Positions 1 to 7,641 of a stretch of DNA of 26,986 nt are shown here, piece after piece. Origin of the DNA: JALZCH01 sp036387315 (GTDB lineage: Bacteria > Acidobacteriota > Blastocatellia > Pyrinomonadales > Pyrinomonadaceae). Within the stretch, counting starts at the first letter, position 1. The number at the start of each line of letters is the position of its first letter. The DNA lies in the NCBI GenBank assembly GCA_036387315.1, contig DASVTY010000047.1:1-26986 (forward strand), read 5' to 3'. The notes under the pieces are model-generated. The model was given only the letters and a program-made list of their open reading frames with translations. It was not told the DNA's origin and did no database searches. The position numbers and the translations under genes are program-made.

Positions 1-848
1 ACATCAAAAACGCGAGAATTTTCGGCTCGACCTGGTACGGCGCTTCGGCAAACACGGCGATTCCGATGCTGACGGCGGCGATCAAAGAAAACCGGCGCGA
101 AGGCGCGTTTCACATTTTGATGCTGCACACAGACGTTGAAGGACATCAAACGCATCCGATTCCGGCGTTAACTTTAACGAATTTAAAAGAATTAAAATCT
201 TTGACCGATTACGTCGGACTCGGACACACGCACAAGCGTTTTGAGATTGAGAATTGGGCTTTTAATCCCGGCTCGCTCGAAGTAACTTCGATTGACGAGT
301 ACCGCGAAGAACGCGGCGCGTTTCTGGTCGAAGTTTCCGACGACGGCGCAATCAACGCACAACATTTGCGCGATTATGTCCAGCGCCCGTTTCACCGTCT
401 CGCGTTCGACGTTTCCGGGATTGAAAGACCGGAAGAAATTACTGACGGCGTGATGGCGCAAATCGAGCGCGAAGTGACGCCGCACAACATTGAATCGAAA
501 AATCCGGCGCCGATTTTGGAGATTCGTTTGACCGGGCATCTCGGATTTAAAAATTCTTTGCTCGAAACCGACAAGATTCGAGCCGAGGCGCAAAAACTGA
601 CCAATTCACTGCACGTTCGCTTGAAAAATTTCACCGCGCCCGTCGAATATGCAATTGCGGCTGATTTAGACGAGAACGCAACGCGCGAAGAACGCGAGCG
701 TCGCGTGATTGAAGATTTAATCGCCCGCGATAATCGTTACAAGGAAAACGCGCGAGAAATGGCTGAACTCGTGGTCGGAGCAAAACGCTTGGCTTTGAGC
801 GACGAGCCGCCGGAAAAAATTTACGAGTTGATTGCTTTGAAAGCATAG
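1..848 (+). CDS. DNA repair exonuclease, SbcD/Mre11 family (5' partial)
   Basis: The reading frame is open from the first base (first complete codon at 3) to TAG at 846-848, so the N-terminus lies outside the window. What remains carries the later metallophosphoesterase motifs: the LHTDVEGH segment (bases about 124-148) and GHTHKRF followed by NPGSLE, where GHTH supplies metal-binding histidines. The order GHTH then NPGS is characteristic of SbcD/Mre11 nucleases. After them comes the roughly 190-residue capping and C-terminal region usual for SbcD, rich in charged helices near the end. These enzymes trim DNA ends and hairpins as Mn-dependent nucleases, normally with an SbcC/Rad50 ATPase, which is not in view and may lie upstream. 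The internal ATG at 66 falls inside the conserved domain and is not the start. Family call is firm; the partner is inferred. Confidence 0.88.
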   Translation, partial: IKNARIFGSTWYGASANTAIPMLTAAIKENRREGAFHILMLHTDVEGHQTHPIPALTLTNLKELKSLTDYVGLGHTHKRFEIENWAFNPGSLEVTSIDEYREERGAFLVEVSDDGAINAQHLRDYVQRPFHRLAFDVSGIERPEEITDGVMAQIEREVTPHNIESKNPAPILEIRLTGHLGFKNSLLETDKIRAEAQKLTNSLHVRLKNFTAPVEYAIAADLDENATREERERRVIEDLIARDNRYKENAREMAELVVGAKRLALSDEPPEKIYELIALKA

Positions 849-850
849 TC

Positions 851-911
851 GTTCGTTGCTCGTCGTTCGTTGAAAAGAAAATCATCGAACAACGAACGAC
901 GAACAACGAAC
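851..911. repeat. Stuttered inverted repeat between sbcD-like gene and LON gene
   Basis: Arms 851-872 and 890-911 are complementary over 22 bp with one mismatch (C859 against A903), separated by 17 bases. Each arm is made of short GTTCGTTG/GTCGTTCG-type units, so it is internally repetitive as well as inverted. It begins two bases after the upstream stop codon and ends seven bases before the ATG of the next gene. No T-run follows the stem, so it is not a classical intrinsic terminator. Confidence 0.8.
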
Positions 912-918
912 AAATCAA

Positions 919-1620
919 ATGAGCGAGGCTTTAGACAGAGTGCGCGGCATAACGCGGTTGCCGCTGTTTCCGTTGCCGGTTGTATTGTTTCCCGGCACGC
1001 CGCTCCCGCTGCACATCTTTGAGCCGCGTTACCGCGAAATGCTCGCAGACATTCAAATCACGAACAATTTATTCGCTTTACCTTATTGGGACGCGAGCGA
1101 AACCGAGGCGACCAGACCTGAAATCGGCACTCTCGGCTGCGTCGCCGAAGTGCGCCAGATTCAGCCGCTCGAAGACGGACGCTCGAACATTTTAACGGTC
1201 GGCATCGTTCGTTTTCGACTCGATGATTACGCGGAGACCGCAGATTCTTATTTTGTCGGCGAAGTTTCGTATTTTGAAGACGACGAAGAAGACGAAGAGT
1301 TTTTAGAACAACGCGCCGAAGCAGTTAAAGATTTGTTTCTCCGCGTCGCACAAGGCACGCGCGACATCGCCGGGACGCGCGGCGAATTGCCAGATTTGCC
1401 GGAAATTACGCCCGAACATCTATCGTTTTTCGTCGCAGCGGCGATTGATTTCGACATCAAGATGAAATACGAGATGCTCGCAATGCGTTCCACCGGCGAG
1501 CGGCTTAAACGCCTGCACGATTTTCTCGCTCAAGCCGTCCAAACCGTCGAAGAGCGCGCCAAAATGAGCAAGCTCGCGCAAACCAACGGTCACGGCAAAA
1601 AGCGAATTGATTTTGAATGA
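919..1620 (+). CDS. LON peptidase substrate-binding domain protein
   Basis: This 233-residue protein is essentially a stand-alone Lon N-terminal (substrate-binding) domain. Residues about 14-42 hold the signature LPLFPLPVVLFPGTPLPLHI followed by FEPRYREML, and the length fits single-domain LON proteins. There is no AAA+ ATPase or Ser-Lys protease domain, so it should bind polypeptides without cleaving them; its partners are unknown. An acidic stretch (EDDEEDEEF) lies near residues 115-124, and the tail is basic. The ATG at 919 has no clear Shine-Dalgarno because the upstream bases are one arm of the 851-911 inverted repeat. The stop overlaps the next gene's ATG in an ATGA arrangement, so the two are probably translationally coupled. 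No signal peptide or membrane segment is seen, so it is cytoplasmic. Confidence 0.92.
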   Translation: MSEALDRVRGITRLPLFPLPVVLFPGTPLPLHIFEPRYREMLADIQITNNLFALPYWDASETEATRPEIGTLGCVAEVRQIQPLEDGRSNILTVGIVRFRLDDYAETADSYFVGEVSYFEDDEEDEEFLEQRAEAVKDLFLRVAQGTRDIAGTRGELPDLPEITPEHLSFFVAAAIDFDIKMKYEMLAMRSTGERLKRLHDFLAQAVQTVEERAKMSKLAQTNGHGKKRIDFE

Positions 1621-2321
1621 AAGTTACGGTTTTATTTTTCGGCGCGGCAAAAGAAATTGTCGGCGCGGATGCAATCGAATTCGATTTGCCGCCGCAAATT
1701 TCCGCCGCCGCCGCTTTTCGGGAAATTCTGCAAACATATTCGGCTTTATCGGAAAAGTTCGGTAAATCTTTGCTTTTCGCAGTCAATCAAGCTTATGCGA
1801 GCGGCGACGAAATAATTCAGAACGGCGACGAATTGGCGATTTTCCCGCCCGTTTCCGGCGGCAGCGGCGAAAGTCCAAAGTCTGATGAAATCCGTACTGA
1901 GACGGGAATTTTTAAATTAACTTTTGAGCCGTTGAATGTCGGTGAAATTGCCCGGCAAGTCGTGCCGCCGACGTGCGGCGCGATTGTGACGCTCGACGGT
2001 TTTGTCCGCGAATGGACGAAAGGGAAACAAACCGAATATCTCGTTTACGAAGCCTACGAGCCGATGGCTTTGGCGGAAATGCAAAAGCTCGGCGCACTTG
2101 CCCGCGAAAAATTTGAAATCGCGCACGTCGCAATTGTGCATCGTTTGGGACGACTTGAAATCGGCGAAACGAGCATTGTTATTGCGGTCGCCGCGCCCCA
2201 TCGCCGCTCCGCTTTTGAAGCCTGCGAATGGATTATCAAAGAATTAAAACGAACCGTTCCAATCTGGAAAAAAGAATTTTATGCTGACGGTTCGGCTTGG
2301 ATTGAAGGCGAGAAAATTTAA
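1617..2321 (+). CDS. moaDE: Fused MoaD-MoaE molybdopterin synthase
   Basis: The 234 residues contain two complete Moco-biosynthesis subunits. Residues 1-82 are a ubiquitin-like MoaD sulfur carrier ending in the diglycine at 81-82 (FPPVSGG). A short linker (about 83-96) joins it to a MoaE catalytic domain (about 97-234) with R131, R186, R196 and the KRTVPIWKKE block. Lysines 211 and 218 have the same spacing as the paired catalytic lysines of MoaE. MPT synthase transfers two sulfurs from thiocarboxylated MoaD onto cyclic pyranopterin monophosphate to give molybdopterin. MoaD normally needs a free C-terminal glycine, but here the GG is internal. The related mycobacterial fusion MoaX is reported to need cleavage after it. 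No other moa genes are in view; the coupled upstream neighbour is the LON-domain protein. Confidence 0.93.
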   Translation: MKVTVLFFGAAKEIVGADAIEFDLPPQISAAAAFREILQTYSALSEKFGKSLLFAVNQAYASGDEIIQNGDELAIFPPVSGGSGESPKSDEIRTETGIFKLTFEPLNVGEIARQVVPPTCGAIVTLDGFVREWTKGKQTEYLVYEAYEPMALAEMQKLGALAREKFEIAHVAIVHRLGRLEIGETSIVIAVAAPHRRSAFEACEWIIKELKRTVPIWKKEFYADGSAWIEGEKI

Positions 2322-2358
2322 CTTCGTTTTAACTTAAATATCTTCATTCTGCATTTGC

Positions 2359-2443
2359 TTGCCGGACGAAATTGGCATAAGATTCCAGCCTCGGCAAAAC
2401 GTTTGAATCCAATCCTTAAGTTTTGCCTTTATAACCAAAACTT
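2359..2443 (+). promoter_or_regulatory. Possible structured 5' leader of the TonB-dependent receptor
   Basis: Between the moaDE stop and the receptor start, two small hairpins can be drawn. TTGCCG (2359-2364) pairs with CGGCAA (2392-2397). AAGTTTTG (2418-2425) pairs perfectly with CAAAACTT (2436-2443), ending a few bases before the AAGGAA ribosome-binding site at 2451-2456. I recognise no cobalamin or other known riboswitch core. The stems are short, so this is only a candidate leader structure. Confidence 0.25.
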
Positions 2444-2460
2444 TTAAAAAAAGGAAATAT

Positions 2461-5400
2461 ATGAACAGCTTTTCTTTCAAGGCAATCTTGTTTGTCGCCT
2501 TATCCGTGTTTGCATTGAGCGACATTTCATCGGCGCAGTCGCAATCAACGACAGGAAACATCGAAGGGCGCGTAGTTGATCCGAACGGCGCGGCTGTTGC
2601 TAATGTAACCGTGACCGCGACAAATCAGGACACGGGTTTTGAAAAGTCGGTAAATACAAATGAAGAGGGCAATTTTGTTTTGCCGCTGTTGCAGCCCGGA
2701 ACTTACAAAGTAGTTACTGCCGCCAGTCAGGGATTTTCCAGCGCAAGTTACGAAAACGTCCGGGTAACGGTCGGAGCCAAAAATACGCTTGAAATTGCTT
2801 TGAGCGTAGGTTCCGGCGTTAACGTCGTGGATGTGCAGGACACGGGCGGAGGCGTGGAAGCCACTCGTACATCAATTTCTTCCACTGTTGAAGAGCGTCG
2901 AATTATCAATCTGCCGACAAACGGGCGTAATTTCCTGGATTTCGTAACGCTTACTCCGGGCATTGTCCGCGACCCGAATCGCTCGGGGGATTTAGCCGTC
3001 GGCGGTCAGAAAGGAACGCTCAACAGTTTGCAGATTGACGGCACGAGCAGCGACAACACCTTTTTCGGACAATCATCGGGACGCACCGGTTCGGGACGCG
3101 CGCCGTCGCAATTTTCGGTTGATACGGTCAAGGAGTTTCAAGTCAACCAGAACGGATTTTCGGCGGAATTCGGACGCGCCGCCGGCGCGGTTATCAACGT
3201 CGTGACAAAAAGCGGAACGAATAGATTTACAGGCAGCGCATTCGAATATTTCCGTGATGAATCGCTCAACGCCCGTTCGCCGGTTTTAGTCGCGGCTGGT
3301 CGCGCTCGTCCCGCCGGACAAATCAATCAATTCGGGGGCACGTTTGGCGGACCGATTAAAAAAGACAGAATCTTTTTCTTCGGCGCTTACGAAGGTCAAC
3401 GTTCGGATTTACCGAATCCGGTTGTAGTTCGTTCGCTGCCGTTCGCCCCGGCGAGCATCCAAACTCTGCTCGGACCGAAAATTGTTTCCTATAACGTCAA
3501 CCGCCAGCAGGATACGTTTCTGCTCAAAACCGATTTCAATATCAACGAGCGGAATCAAGTCTGGGTCAGATTTAATCAGCAGAATTTCACCGGCACAAAT
3601 CTGGAAAGTTCCGGCACTTTGAGCGCGCTGGAGCACACCGGCAACAGCAACGTCAAAACCAGCACGATTTCTTCGAGCTGGACTTCGACATTATCGCCGA
3701 CCTGGTTTAACGAGCTTCGCTTTCAGTTCTCGCGCGACAAAGAACCGGGACTGGCAAATTCGGACACGCCCGAAGTCGCCGTAACGGCAAACGCGGGCGG
3801 CATTAACGACGGAACTTTTCTCTTCGGGCGCAACAATTTCAGCCCGCGCGAAACGACCGTGACGCGCTATCAGTTTGTTGACAGTCAAACTTATATCAGC
3901 GGTAATCACACGGTTAAATACGGCGCTGATTTATTGTTCGACCGCATTTTCAACTTCTTTCCGGGGCTTTTCAGCGGCGCTTACACTTTTACGAGCTACG
4001 CGGCTTTAGCCGCCAATACGCCTTCGCGCTATCGTCAAAGTTTTCCCGGCGCGGGAACAACGGGTGGCACAACGCACCCGAACAATTCGGAATACGGATT
4101 TTTTGTGCAGGACGATTGGCGAGCCACGCCGAATCTTACTCTCAATCTCGGTTTGCGCTACGATTACCAATCAATTGCCAAACCGCCGATCCAAAATCCG
4201 AATCCTGCGTTGCTTGCGGCGGGTTTTGACACCGGCTTTCAACCGAAAGACAAAAACAACATCGCGCCGCGCTTAGGTTTCAGTTACGCATTCGACCCGA
4301 AAACCGTTCTGCGCGGCGGTTACGGAATGTTTTATGCCCGCACGACCGCGATTCTGACGGGAACGGCGCACTCGCAAAACGGCATTCAGGTTGTGGCAAT
4401 TGATATTAACTGCACGACTTCGCCCGCTTTATGCCCGACTTATCCGAATATTTTCTCAAGCGTTCCGACCGGCGTTGCGCTTGCGCCGATCAATCTTTAC
4501 CTGTTCGACAAAAACTACAAACAGCCATTCACGCATCAAGCCCGCGTGCAATTTGAGCGCGAGATTTTTGCGAACACGACTTTTTCGGTGCAATACACGC
4601 TTTTCCGCGGCGACGATTTGACGCGCACTCGAAATGCGAATTTGTCCGCTCCCGTTCCGACAACTGTTCCGGTTTTTAGCGGCACGACACAAACATCAGA
4701 ATCTTTGACCATTCAAAGATTTCCGGCGGCGCGCCCGATACCGGCATTTCAGCGCATCAGCGTTTACGAAAGCACCGCCAATTCTTTCTATCAGGGCTTG
4801 TCATTTGAATTAAATCGGCGTTTCGCCAATCATTTTCAATTCAATACCAGCTACACCCTGTCAAAAGCAAAAGACGACAAGCCCGACCAGACTTCGGTTG
4901 TCGTCGGCAGCGACGATGCGAAAATTGCCGAGAATCAATTTGATTTGTCTGGCGAATACGGACGGTCTGATTTAGATGTGCGACATCGCTTTATCTTCAG
5001 CCCGGTTTACGAAACGGGAACATTTAAATACAGCGATAATAAAATCGTTCGCGCATTATTGAGCGATTATCTCGTTACCGGAATCTTTACAGCGCAATCG
5101 GGCATCGCTTATTCGGCGGCTGTTTCCGGCGACCCGAACAACGACGGCAACACAGCGAACGACCGCGCGCCCGGAACGAAGAGAAATCAATTTTCGACGC
5201 CGCCCACTTATCAGCTTGATCTTCGTCTCGGACGTATCATTCGTTTCGGCGAGCGCTATCGTTTATCGCTTTTCGCCGAAGGTTTCAACGTCTTCAACCG
5301 TTCAAACGTGCAATCGGTCAACAACGGGCTTTACAGCTTCGCCACGACCGGCGGAGGTCGTTTAACGCAAACGACGAACTTTGCCACTCCGCGCATTTTC

Positions 5401-5478
5401 GTCTCCGGTTCGCCTTCGTTTACTTTCAATTCGAGCTACAATCGCGAGCTTCAACTCGGCATTCGCTTTGATTTCTAG
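2461..5478 (+). CDS. Oar-like TonB-dependent receptor with carboxypeptidase-regulatory domain
   Basis: This 1005-residue protein is an outer-membrane receptor of the Oar-like/SusC-adjacent type common in Acidobacteriota. Residues 1-25 are a signal peptide, with likely cleavage after SSAQ. Residues about 30-115 form a carboxypeptidase regulatory-like beta-sandwich (GNIEGRVVDPNGAAVANVTV). Residues about 125-245 form the plug, including INLPTNGRNFLDFVTLTPGI. The remainder is a 22-strand-type barrel with the familiar FGGTFGGPIKKDRIFFFGAY stretch and a C-terminal ELQLGIRFDF ending in phenylalanine, the usual BAM signal. Such receptors import large ligands through TonB-ExbBD energy; the substrate here is unknown. 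AAGGAA five bases upstream supports the ATG. It appears to be a single transcription unit ended by the palindrome at 5503-5568 and the terminator at 5625-5658. Confidence 0.93.
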   Translation: MNSFSFKAILFVALSVFALSDISSAQSQSTTGNIEGRVVDPNGAAVANVTVTATNQDTGFEKSVNTNEEGNFVLPLLQPGTYKVVTAASQGFSSASYENVRVTVGAKNTLEIALSVGSGVNVVDVQDTGGGVEATRTSISSTVEERRIINLPTNGRNFLDFVTLTPGIVRDPNRSGDLAVGGQKGTLNSLQIDGTSSDNTFFGQSSGRTGSGRAPSQFSVDTVKEFQVNQNGFSAEFGRAAGAVINVVTKSGTNRFTGSAFEYFRDESLNARSPVLVAAGRARPAGQINQFGGTFGGPIKKDRIFFFGAYEGQRSDLPNPVVVRSLPFAPASIQTLLGPKIVSYNVNRQQDTFLLKTDFNINERNQVWVRFNQQNFTGTNLESSGTLSALEHTGNSNVKTSTISSSWTSTLSPTWFNELRFQFSRDKEPGLANSDTPEVAVTANAGGINDGTFLFGRNNFSPRETTVTRYQFVDSQTYISGNHTVKYGADLLFDRIFNFFPGLFSGAYTFTSYAALAANTPSRYRQSFPGAGTTGGTTHPNNSEYGFFVQDDWRATPNLTLNLGLRYDYQSIAKPPIQNPNPALLAAGFDTGFQPKDKNNIAPRLGFSYAFDPKTVLRGGYGMFYARTTAILTGTAHSQNGIQVVAIDINCTTSPALCPTYPNIFSSVPTGVALAPINLYLFDKNYKQPFTHQARVQFEREIFANTTFSVQYTLFRGDDLTRTRNANLSAPVPTTVPVFSGTTQTSESLTIQRFPAARPIPAFQRISVYESTANSFYQGLSFELNRRFANHFQFNTSYTLSKAKDDKPDQTSVVVGSDDAKIAENQFDLSGEYGRSDLDVRHRFIFSPVYETGTFKYSDNKIVRALLSDYLVTGIFTAQSGIAYSAAVSGDPNNDGNTANDRAPGTKRNQFSTPPTYQLDLRLGRIIRFGERYRLSLFAEGFNVFNRSNVQSVNNGLYSFATTGGGRLTQTTNFATPRIFVSGSPSFTFNSSYNRELQLGIRFDF

Positions 5479-5502
5479 AACGAATCAACATTGCAATACG
5501 GT

Positions 5503-5568
5503 TCAGTACCGCGAACGGTAGTGAGCGGGTCAATTAACAAACCCGCTCACTACCGTTCGCGGTACTGA
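5503..5568. repeat. Long perfect palindrome, REP-like, copy 1
   Basis: Arms 5503-5530 and 5541-5568 are perfectly complementary over 28 bp around a 10-base loop (CAATTAACAA). The core reads AGTACCGCGAACGGTAGTGA on the left arm. It lies 25 bases after the receptor stop in a convergent gene junction, separate from the T-rich terminator further downstream. A near-identical copy occurs at 25181-25249, also in a convergent junction, so this is a repeated element and not a unique gene terminator. Confidence 0.93.
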
Positions 5569-5624
5569 GCGATGCTAACCGGACACTGATTCCATAACCG
5601 CTCTAAAGCTTCATTCATAAAAAA

Positions 5625-5658
5625 GAAAAAAGGCGGGATGTGTATCCCGCCTTTTTTC
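5625..5658. terminator. Bidirectional intrinsic terminator
   Basis: A perfect 15-bp stem (5625-5639 with 5644-5658) has core GGCGGGAT/ATCCCGCC and a GTGT loop. It is flanked by A6 on the left and T6 on the right, so it can end transcription from both the receptor gene (+) and the small membrane protein gene (-). Confidence 0.93.
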
Positions 5659-5675
5659 TTGCAAAAATAAAAAAG

Positions 5676-5897
5676 TTAAACTTCGTCGCGCTCGCGCTTT
5701 CGCTCGCGGAAAGTGCGATAAGCAACCAAACAGATAAAAAGGAATAATCCGATAAAACCGAGAAACAAAACCAATTTGACCGCCATCATCATAAAACCCA
5801 CCAAATCAATCAATTGACGCAGGAAAGCGATCATCAAAGCGATTAGCGTTAAGAGGCTGCCCAAAACTCCCGCAGTTTTTAAAAATCCCATATTCAT
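5676..5897 (-). CDS. Small two-helix membrane protein
   Basis: This 73-residue protein has two hydrophobic helices (about residues 8-30 and 34-60). A short positively charged tail (RTFRERKRERDEV) should stay cytoplasmic. The ATG at 5897 has a GGAG-like site about ten bases upstream (complement of 5908-5911); a second Met at residue 3 is an alternative. I recognise no family. It is the last gene before the bidirectional terminator and lies 60 bases downstream of the B-box membrane protein on the same strand. It may therefore be co-transcribed with the sigma/anti-sigma genes and act in the same envelope process, which is inference from position only. Confidence 0.75.
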   Translation of the reverse strand: MNMGFLKTAGVLGSLLTLIALMIAFLRQLIDLVGFMMMAVKLVLFLGFIGLFLFICLVAYRTFRERKRERDEV

Positions 5898-5957
5898 AAT
5901 TTATAACTCCCAAACTTTCAAAATCAGAATAAACTTTTTCACGCCCGGTTTTCAAAT

Positions 5958-6710
5958 TTATCTCTGAAACCGGGACGCCTGGTTTGAAACAACAGTCGGA
6001 AACTCTTCTGTTGCCGAATTAAAATTTGTTGCGGTCGGAAAATTTCCGCGCACGACTCTGGCGCTGAAATCATATTCTTCTTTCGGTTCTTTTTTGGCTT
6101 TAAAATATCCGATCAGCCAGTAAACGCCGAGACCGACAAGCAGAAGCGGCAGCAGTTCACGAACCGGAAGCCGAAAACCGAGCGTTGTATGCAGAAAAAA
6201 CATTGTGCCGAGCGTGATAAATGCAATCGCCCAGACGAGAGGTTTGGCAATCAGTTTCTGCATCCACAAATCTTCCGCCGCGCCCGATTTTAACCCGCCG
6301 CGAATCAGGCGCGCCATTCGCCAGGCGTCAACCGCCGCGAACAGCCACATTCCCAAAAACCCGAAAACGAAAATCGCCATTCCGTTAGTCAAAATCGCCA
6401 TTTGAAACAAGCTGACGAAAAACGCGAAATGAACGATTGCTTTGGCGGTTTGACCGTTGTACGCCGCGCCCAAACCCGGACAGAAAAGCGATAAAACGGC
6501 TGAAATTATCGGCGAAATTTTCCGCTCTCCGACCCCGGCGCCCGGATTTTGTTGATGCAATCGAAGAAGCTCGACGCCCGAAACGATGCAATCGGCGCAA
6601 AACGGAAAGCCTTTAACGCGATGGTCGCAAGCCGGGCACAGTCCGCGCCCGCAGCTATTACACTGCACGGCGGCGAAATTATGCGGATGAAAAGCGCAGG
6701 AGTTTGTCAT
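5958..6710 (-). CDS. B-box zinc-finger membrane protein with TM2-like segment
   Basis: This 250-residue protein starts with a B-box-type zinc finger: C5, H8, C17, C20, C25, C28, C38 and C41 are in place for two zinc sites. A linker follows, then a membrane region. ISPIISAVLSLFCPGLGAAY (from about residue 66) resembles the first helix of TM2-type domains. Further hydrophobic helices lie at about 90-125 and a pair at about 155-200. The C-terminal tail (about 205-250) is polar. The B-box probably sits on the cytoplasmic face as a protein-interaction module. Its ATG shares one base with the anti-sigma stop (TAATG), implying coupled translation and a role tied to that anti-sigma factor. The exact function is unknown. 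Confidence 0.88.
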   Translation of the reverse strand: MTNSCAFHPHNFAAVQCNSCGRGLCPACDHRVKGFPFCADCIVSGVELLRLHQQNPGAGVGERKISPIISAVLSLFCPGLGAAYNGQTAKAIVHFAFFVSLFQMAILTNGMAIFVFGFLGMWLFAAVDAWRMARLIRGGLKSGAAEDLWMQKLIAKPLVWAIAFITLGTMFFLHTTLGFRLPVRELLPLLLVGLGVYWLIGYFKAKKEPKEEYDFSARVVRGNFPTATNFNSATEEFPTVVSNQASRFQR

Positions 6711-7495
6711 TAGTTTTGCTCGCCGCCTCCCGCCGGTTGAACAATGATTTGTCTGTTTCCGTTTTGTTCGTTGATCGGTTCGGCGATATTCGCGCCGACG
6801 ACTGATGCGCCTTGCGCGTAAGTTTGTTCAGCCATTTTGTATCCGGTGTTTAAAACGCTCGAAAAGCTGCCGTCAGAAGAGGAGCTGGTGAATAAAAAGA
6901 AAGCGAGCAGCATCATCGTCGCGGCAGATGCGAATTGCGGAGTCAAAACCGGCTGCAATATCGGCGCTAGAAAATCGCGCAGAGCTTGTTTGATTTGTTC
7001 AACGAGCGGCATCCGCACTTCGGCGGCTTTTTCCGTTCCCAAAGTGACTTGTAAAATTCGCGCGTGCAAACCAGCGGGAATCGGCAATTCATCGGCTTTT
7101 GCGGTGTAGCAGACGGCGATGCTGCGGACGACTTCGCCGGGCAAATCCGTGCAGCTCTGGCACAAATAAGCGTGGCGTTCCCAGCGATGGAAAACGGCAG
7201 CGGGCAAAAATCCGTCGAGATATTCAGTCAAAAGCTCTTCGAATTGCCCGCACGACATCGCCGATTCGGGATGTGTCATTTGCAGAATTCTGGCTTCCAT
7301 TTGCAGGGAAGGCGCGGGAGCTTCCGCTTCGCGGCAAGACTGGATAGTGAGCTTTACTTCGTTTAAAAGCGCGTGGCACATCGGACAACGCAAGGCGTGA
7401 GCAGCCACTGCGCGACTCGTCCCCTTTTCCAACGCGCCGTCGAGGTAGTCGGTCAATAAATCTTCAAATTGATTGCAAAGTAAATTATCCGTCAT
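6710..7495 (-). CDS. Double zf-HC2 anti-sigma factor, membrane anchored
   Basis: This 261-residue protein has two anti-sigma zinc-finger units: C7...H33-x3-C37-x2-C40 and C82...H108-x3-C112-x2-C115. Both begin with the pattern C-x2-FE-[DE]-LLT-[DE]-YLDG. The similarity continues past the fingers (EARILQMT near 67-74, HARILQVT near 144-151), so the N-terminal half is an internal duplication of about 75 residues. One transmembrane helix follows (about 189-204), then a short extracytoplasmic tail. Proteins of this type hold ECF sigma factors inactive at the membrane until a signal or proteolysis frees them. The sigma gene lies 146 bases upstream on the same strand, and the B-box gene is translationally coupled downstream. 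Confidence 0.92.
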   Translation of the reverse strand: MTDNLLCNQFEDLLTDYLDGALEKGTSRAVAAHALRCPMCHALLNEVKLTIQSCREAEAPAPSLQMEARILQMTHPESAMSCGQFEELLTEYLDGFLPAAVFHRWERHAYLCQSCTDLPGEVVRSIAVCYTAKADELPIPAGLHARILQVTLGTEKAAEVRMPLVEQIKQALRDFLAPILQPVLTPQFASAATMMLLAFFLFTSSSSDGSFSSVLNTGYKMAEQTYAQGASVVGANIAEPINEQNGNRQIIVQPAGGGEQN

Positions 7496-7533
7496 TACAT
7501 TGTTTGTCCCCGTGAAAAAAAGTATGAATTACG

Positions 7534-7623
7534 AATGATGAATGATGAATTCATCTTCTGAAATCCACCTCTCGCTTTCATTAAAAATATAAATCGGTTC
7601 AAAATTATTCATCATTCATCGTT
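7534..7623. repeat. Stuttered inverted repeat between sigma and anti-sigma genes
   Basis: GATGAATGATGAAT at 7537-7550 is complementary to ATTCATCATTCATC at 7607-7620. Pairing extends to 7534/7623 with one G-T pair. The left arm also contains the 12-bp palindrome GATGAATTCATC (7544-7555). The spacer is 56 bases. The arms are made of repeated ATGA/GAAT units, like the other stuttered repeat at 851-911. It lies in the 146-bp gap inside the sigma/anti-sigma unit. Confidence 0.7.
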
Positions 7624-7641
7624 TCTCGTCCATCATTTCGT

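Noticed and set aside
851..911. Intrinsic terminator after the SbcD-like gene
   Set aside because: The stem is long, but no T-run follows on either strand and the stem is not GC-rich near the loop.
2322..2460. Cobalamin riboswitch before the TonB-dependent receptor
   Set aside because: The conserved B12-box and four-way-junction elements are not present and the gap is too short.
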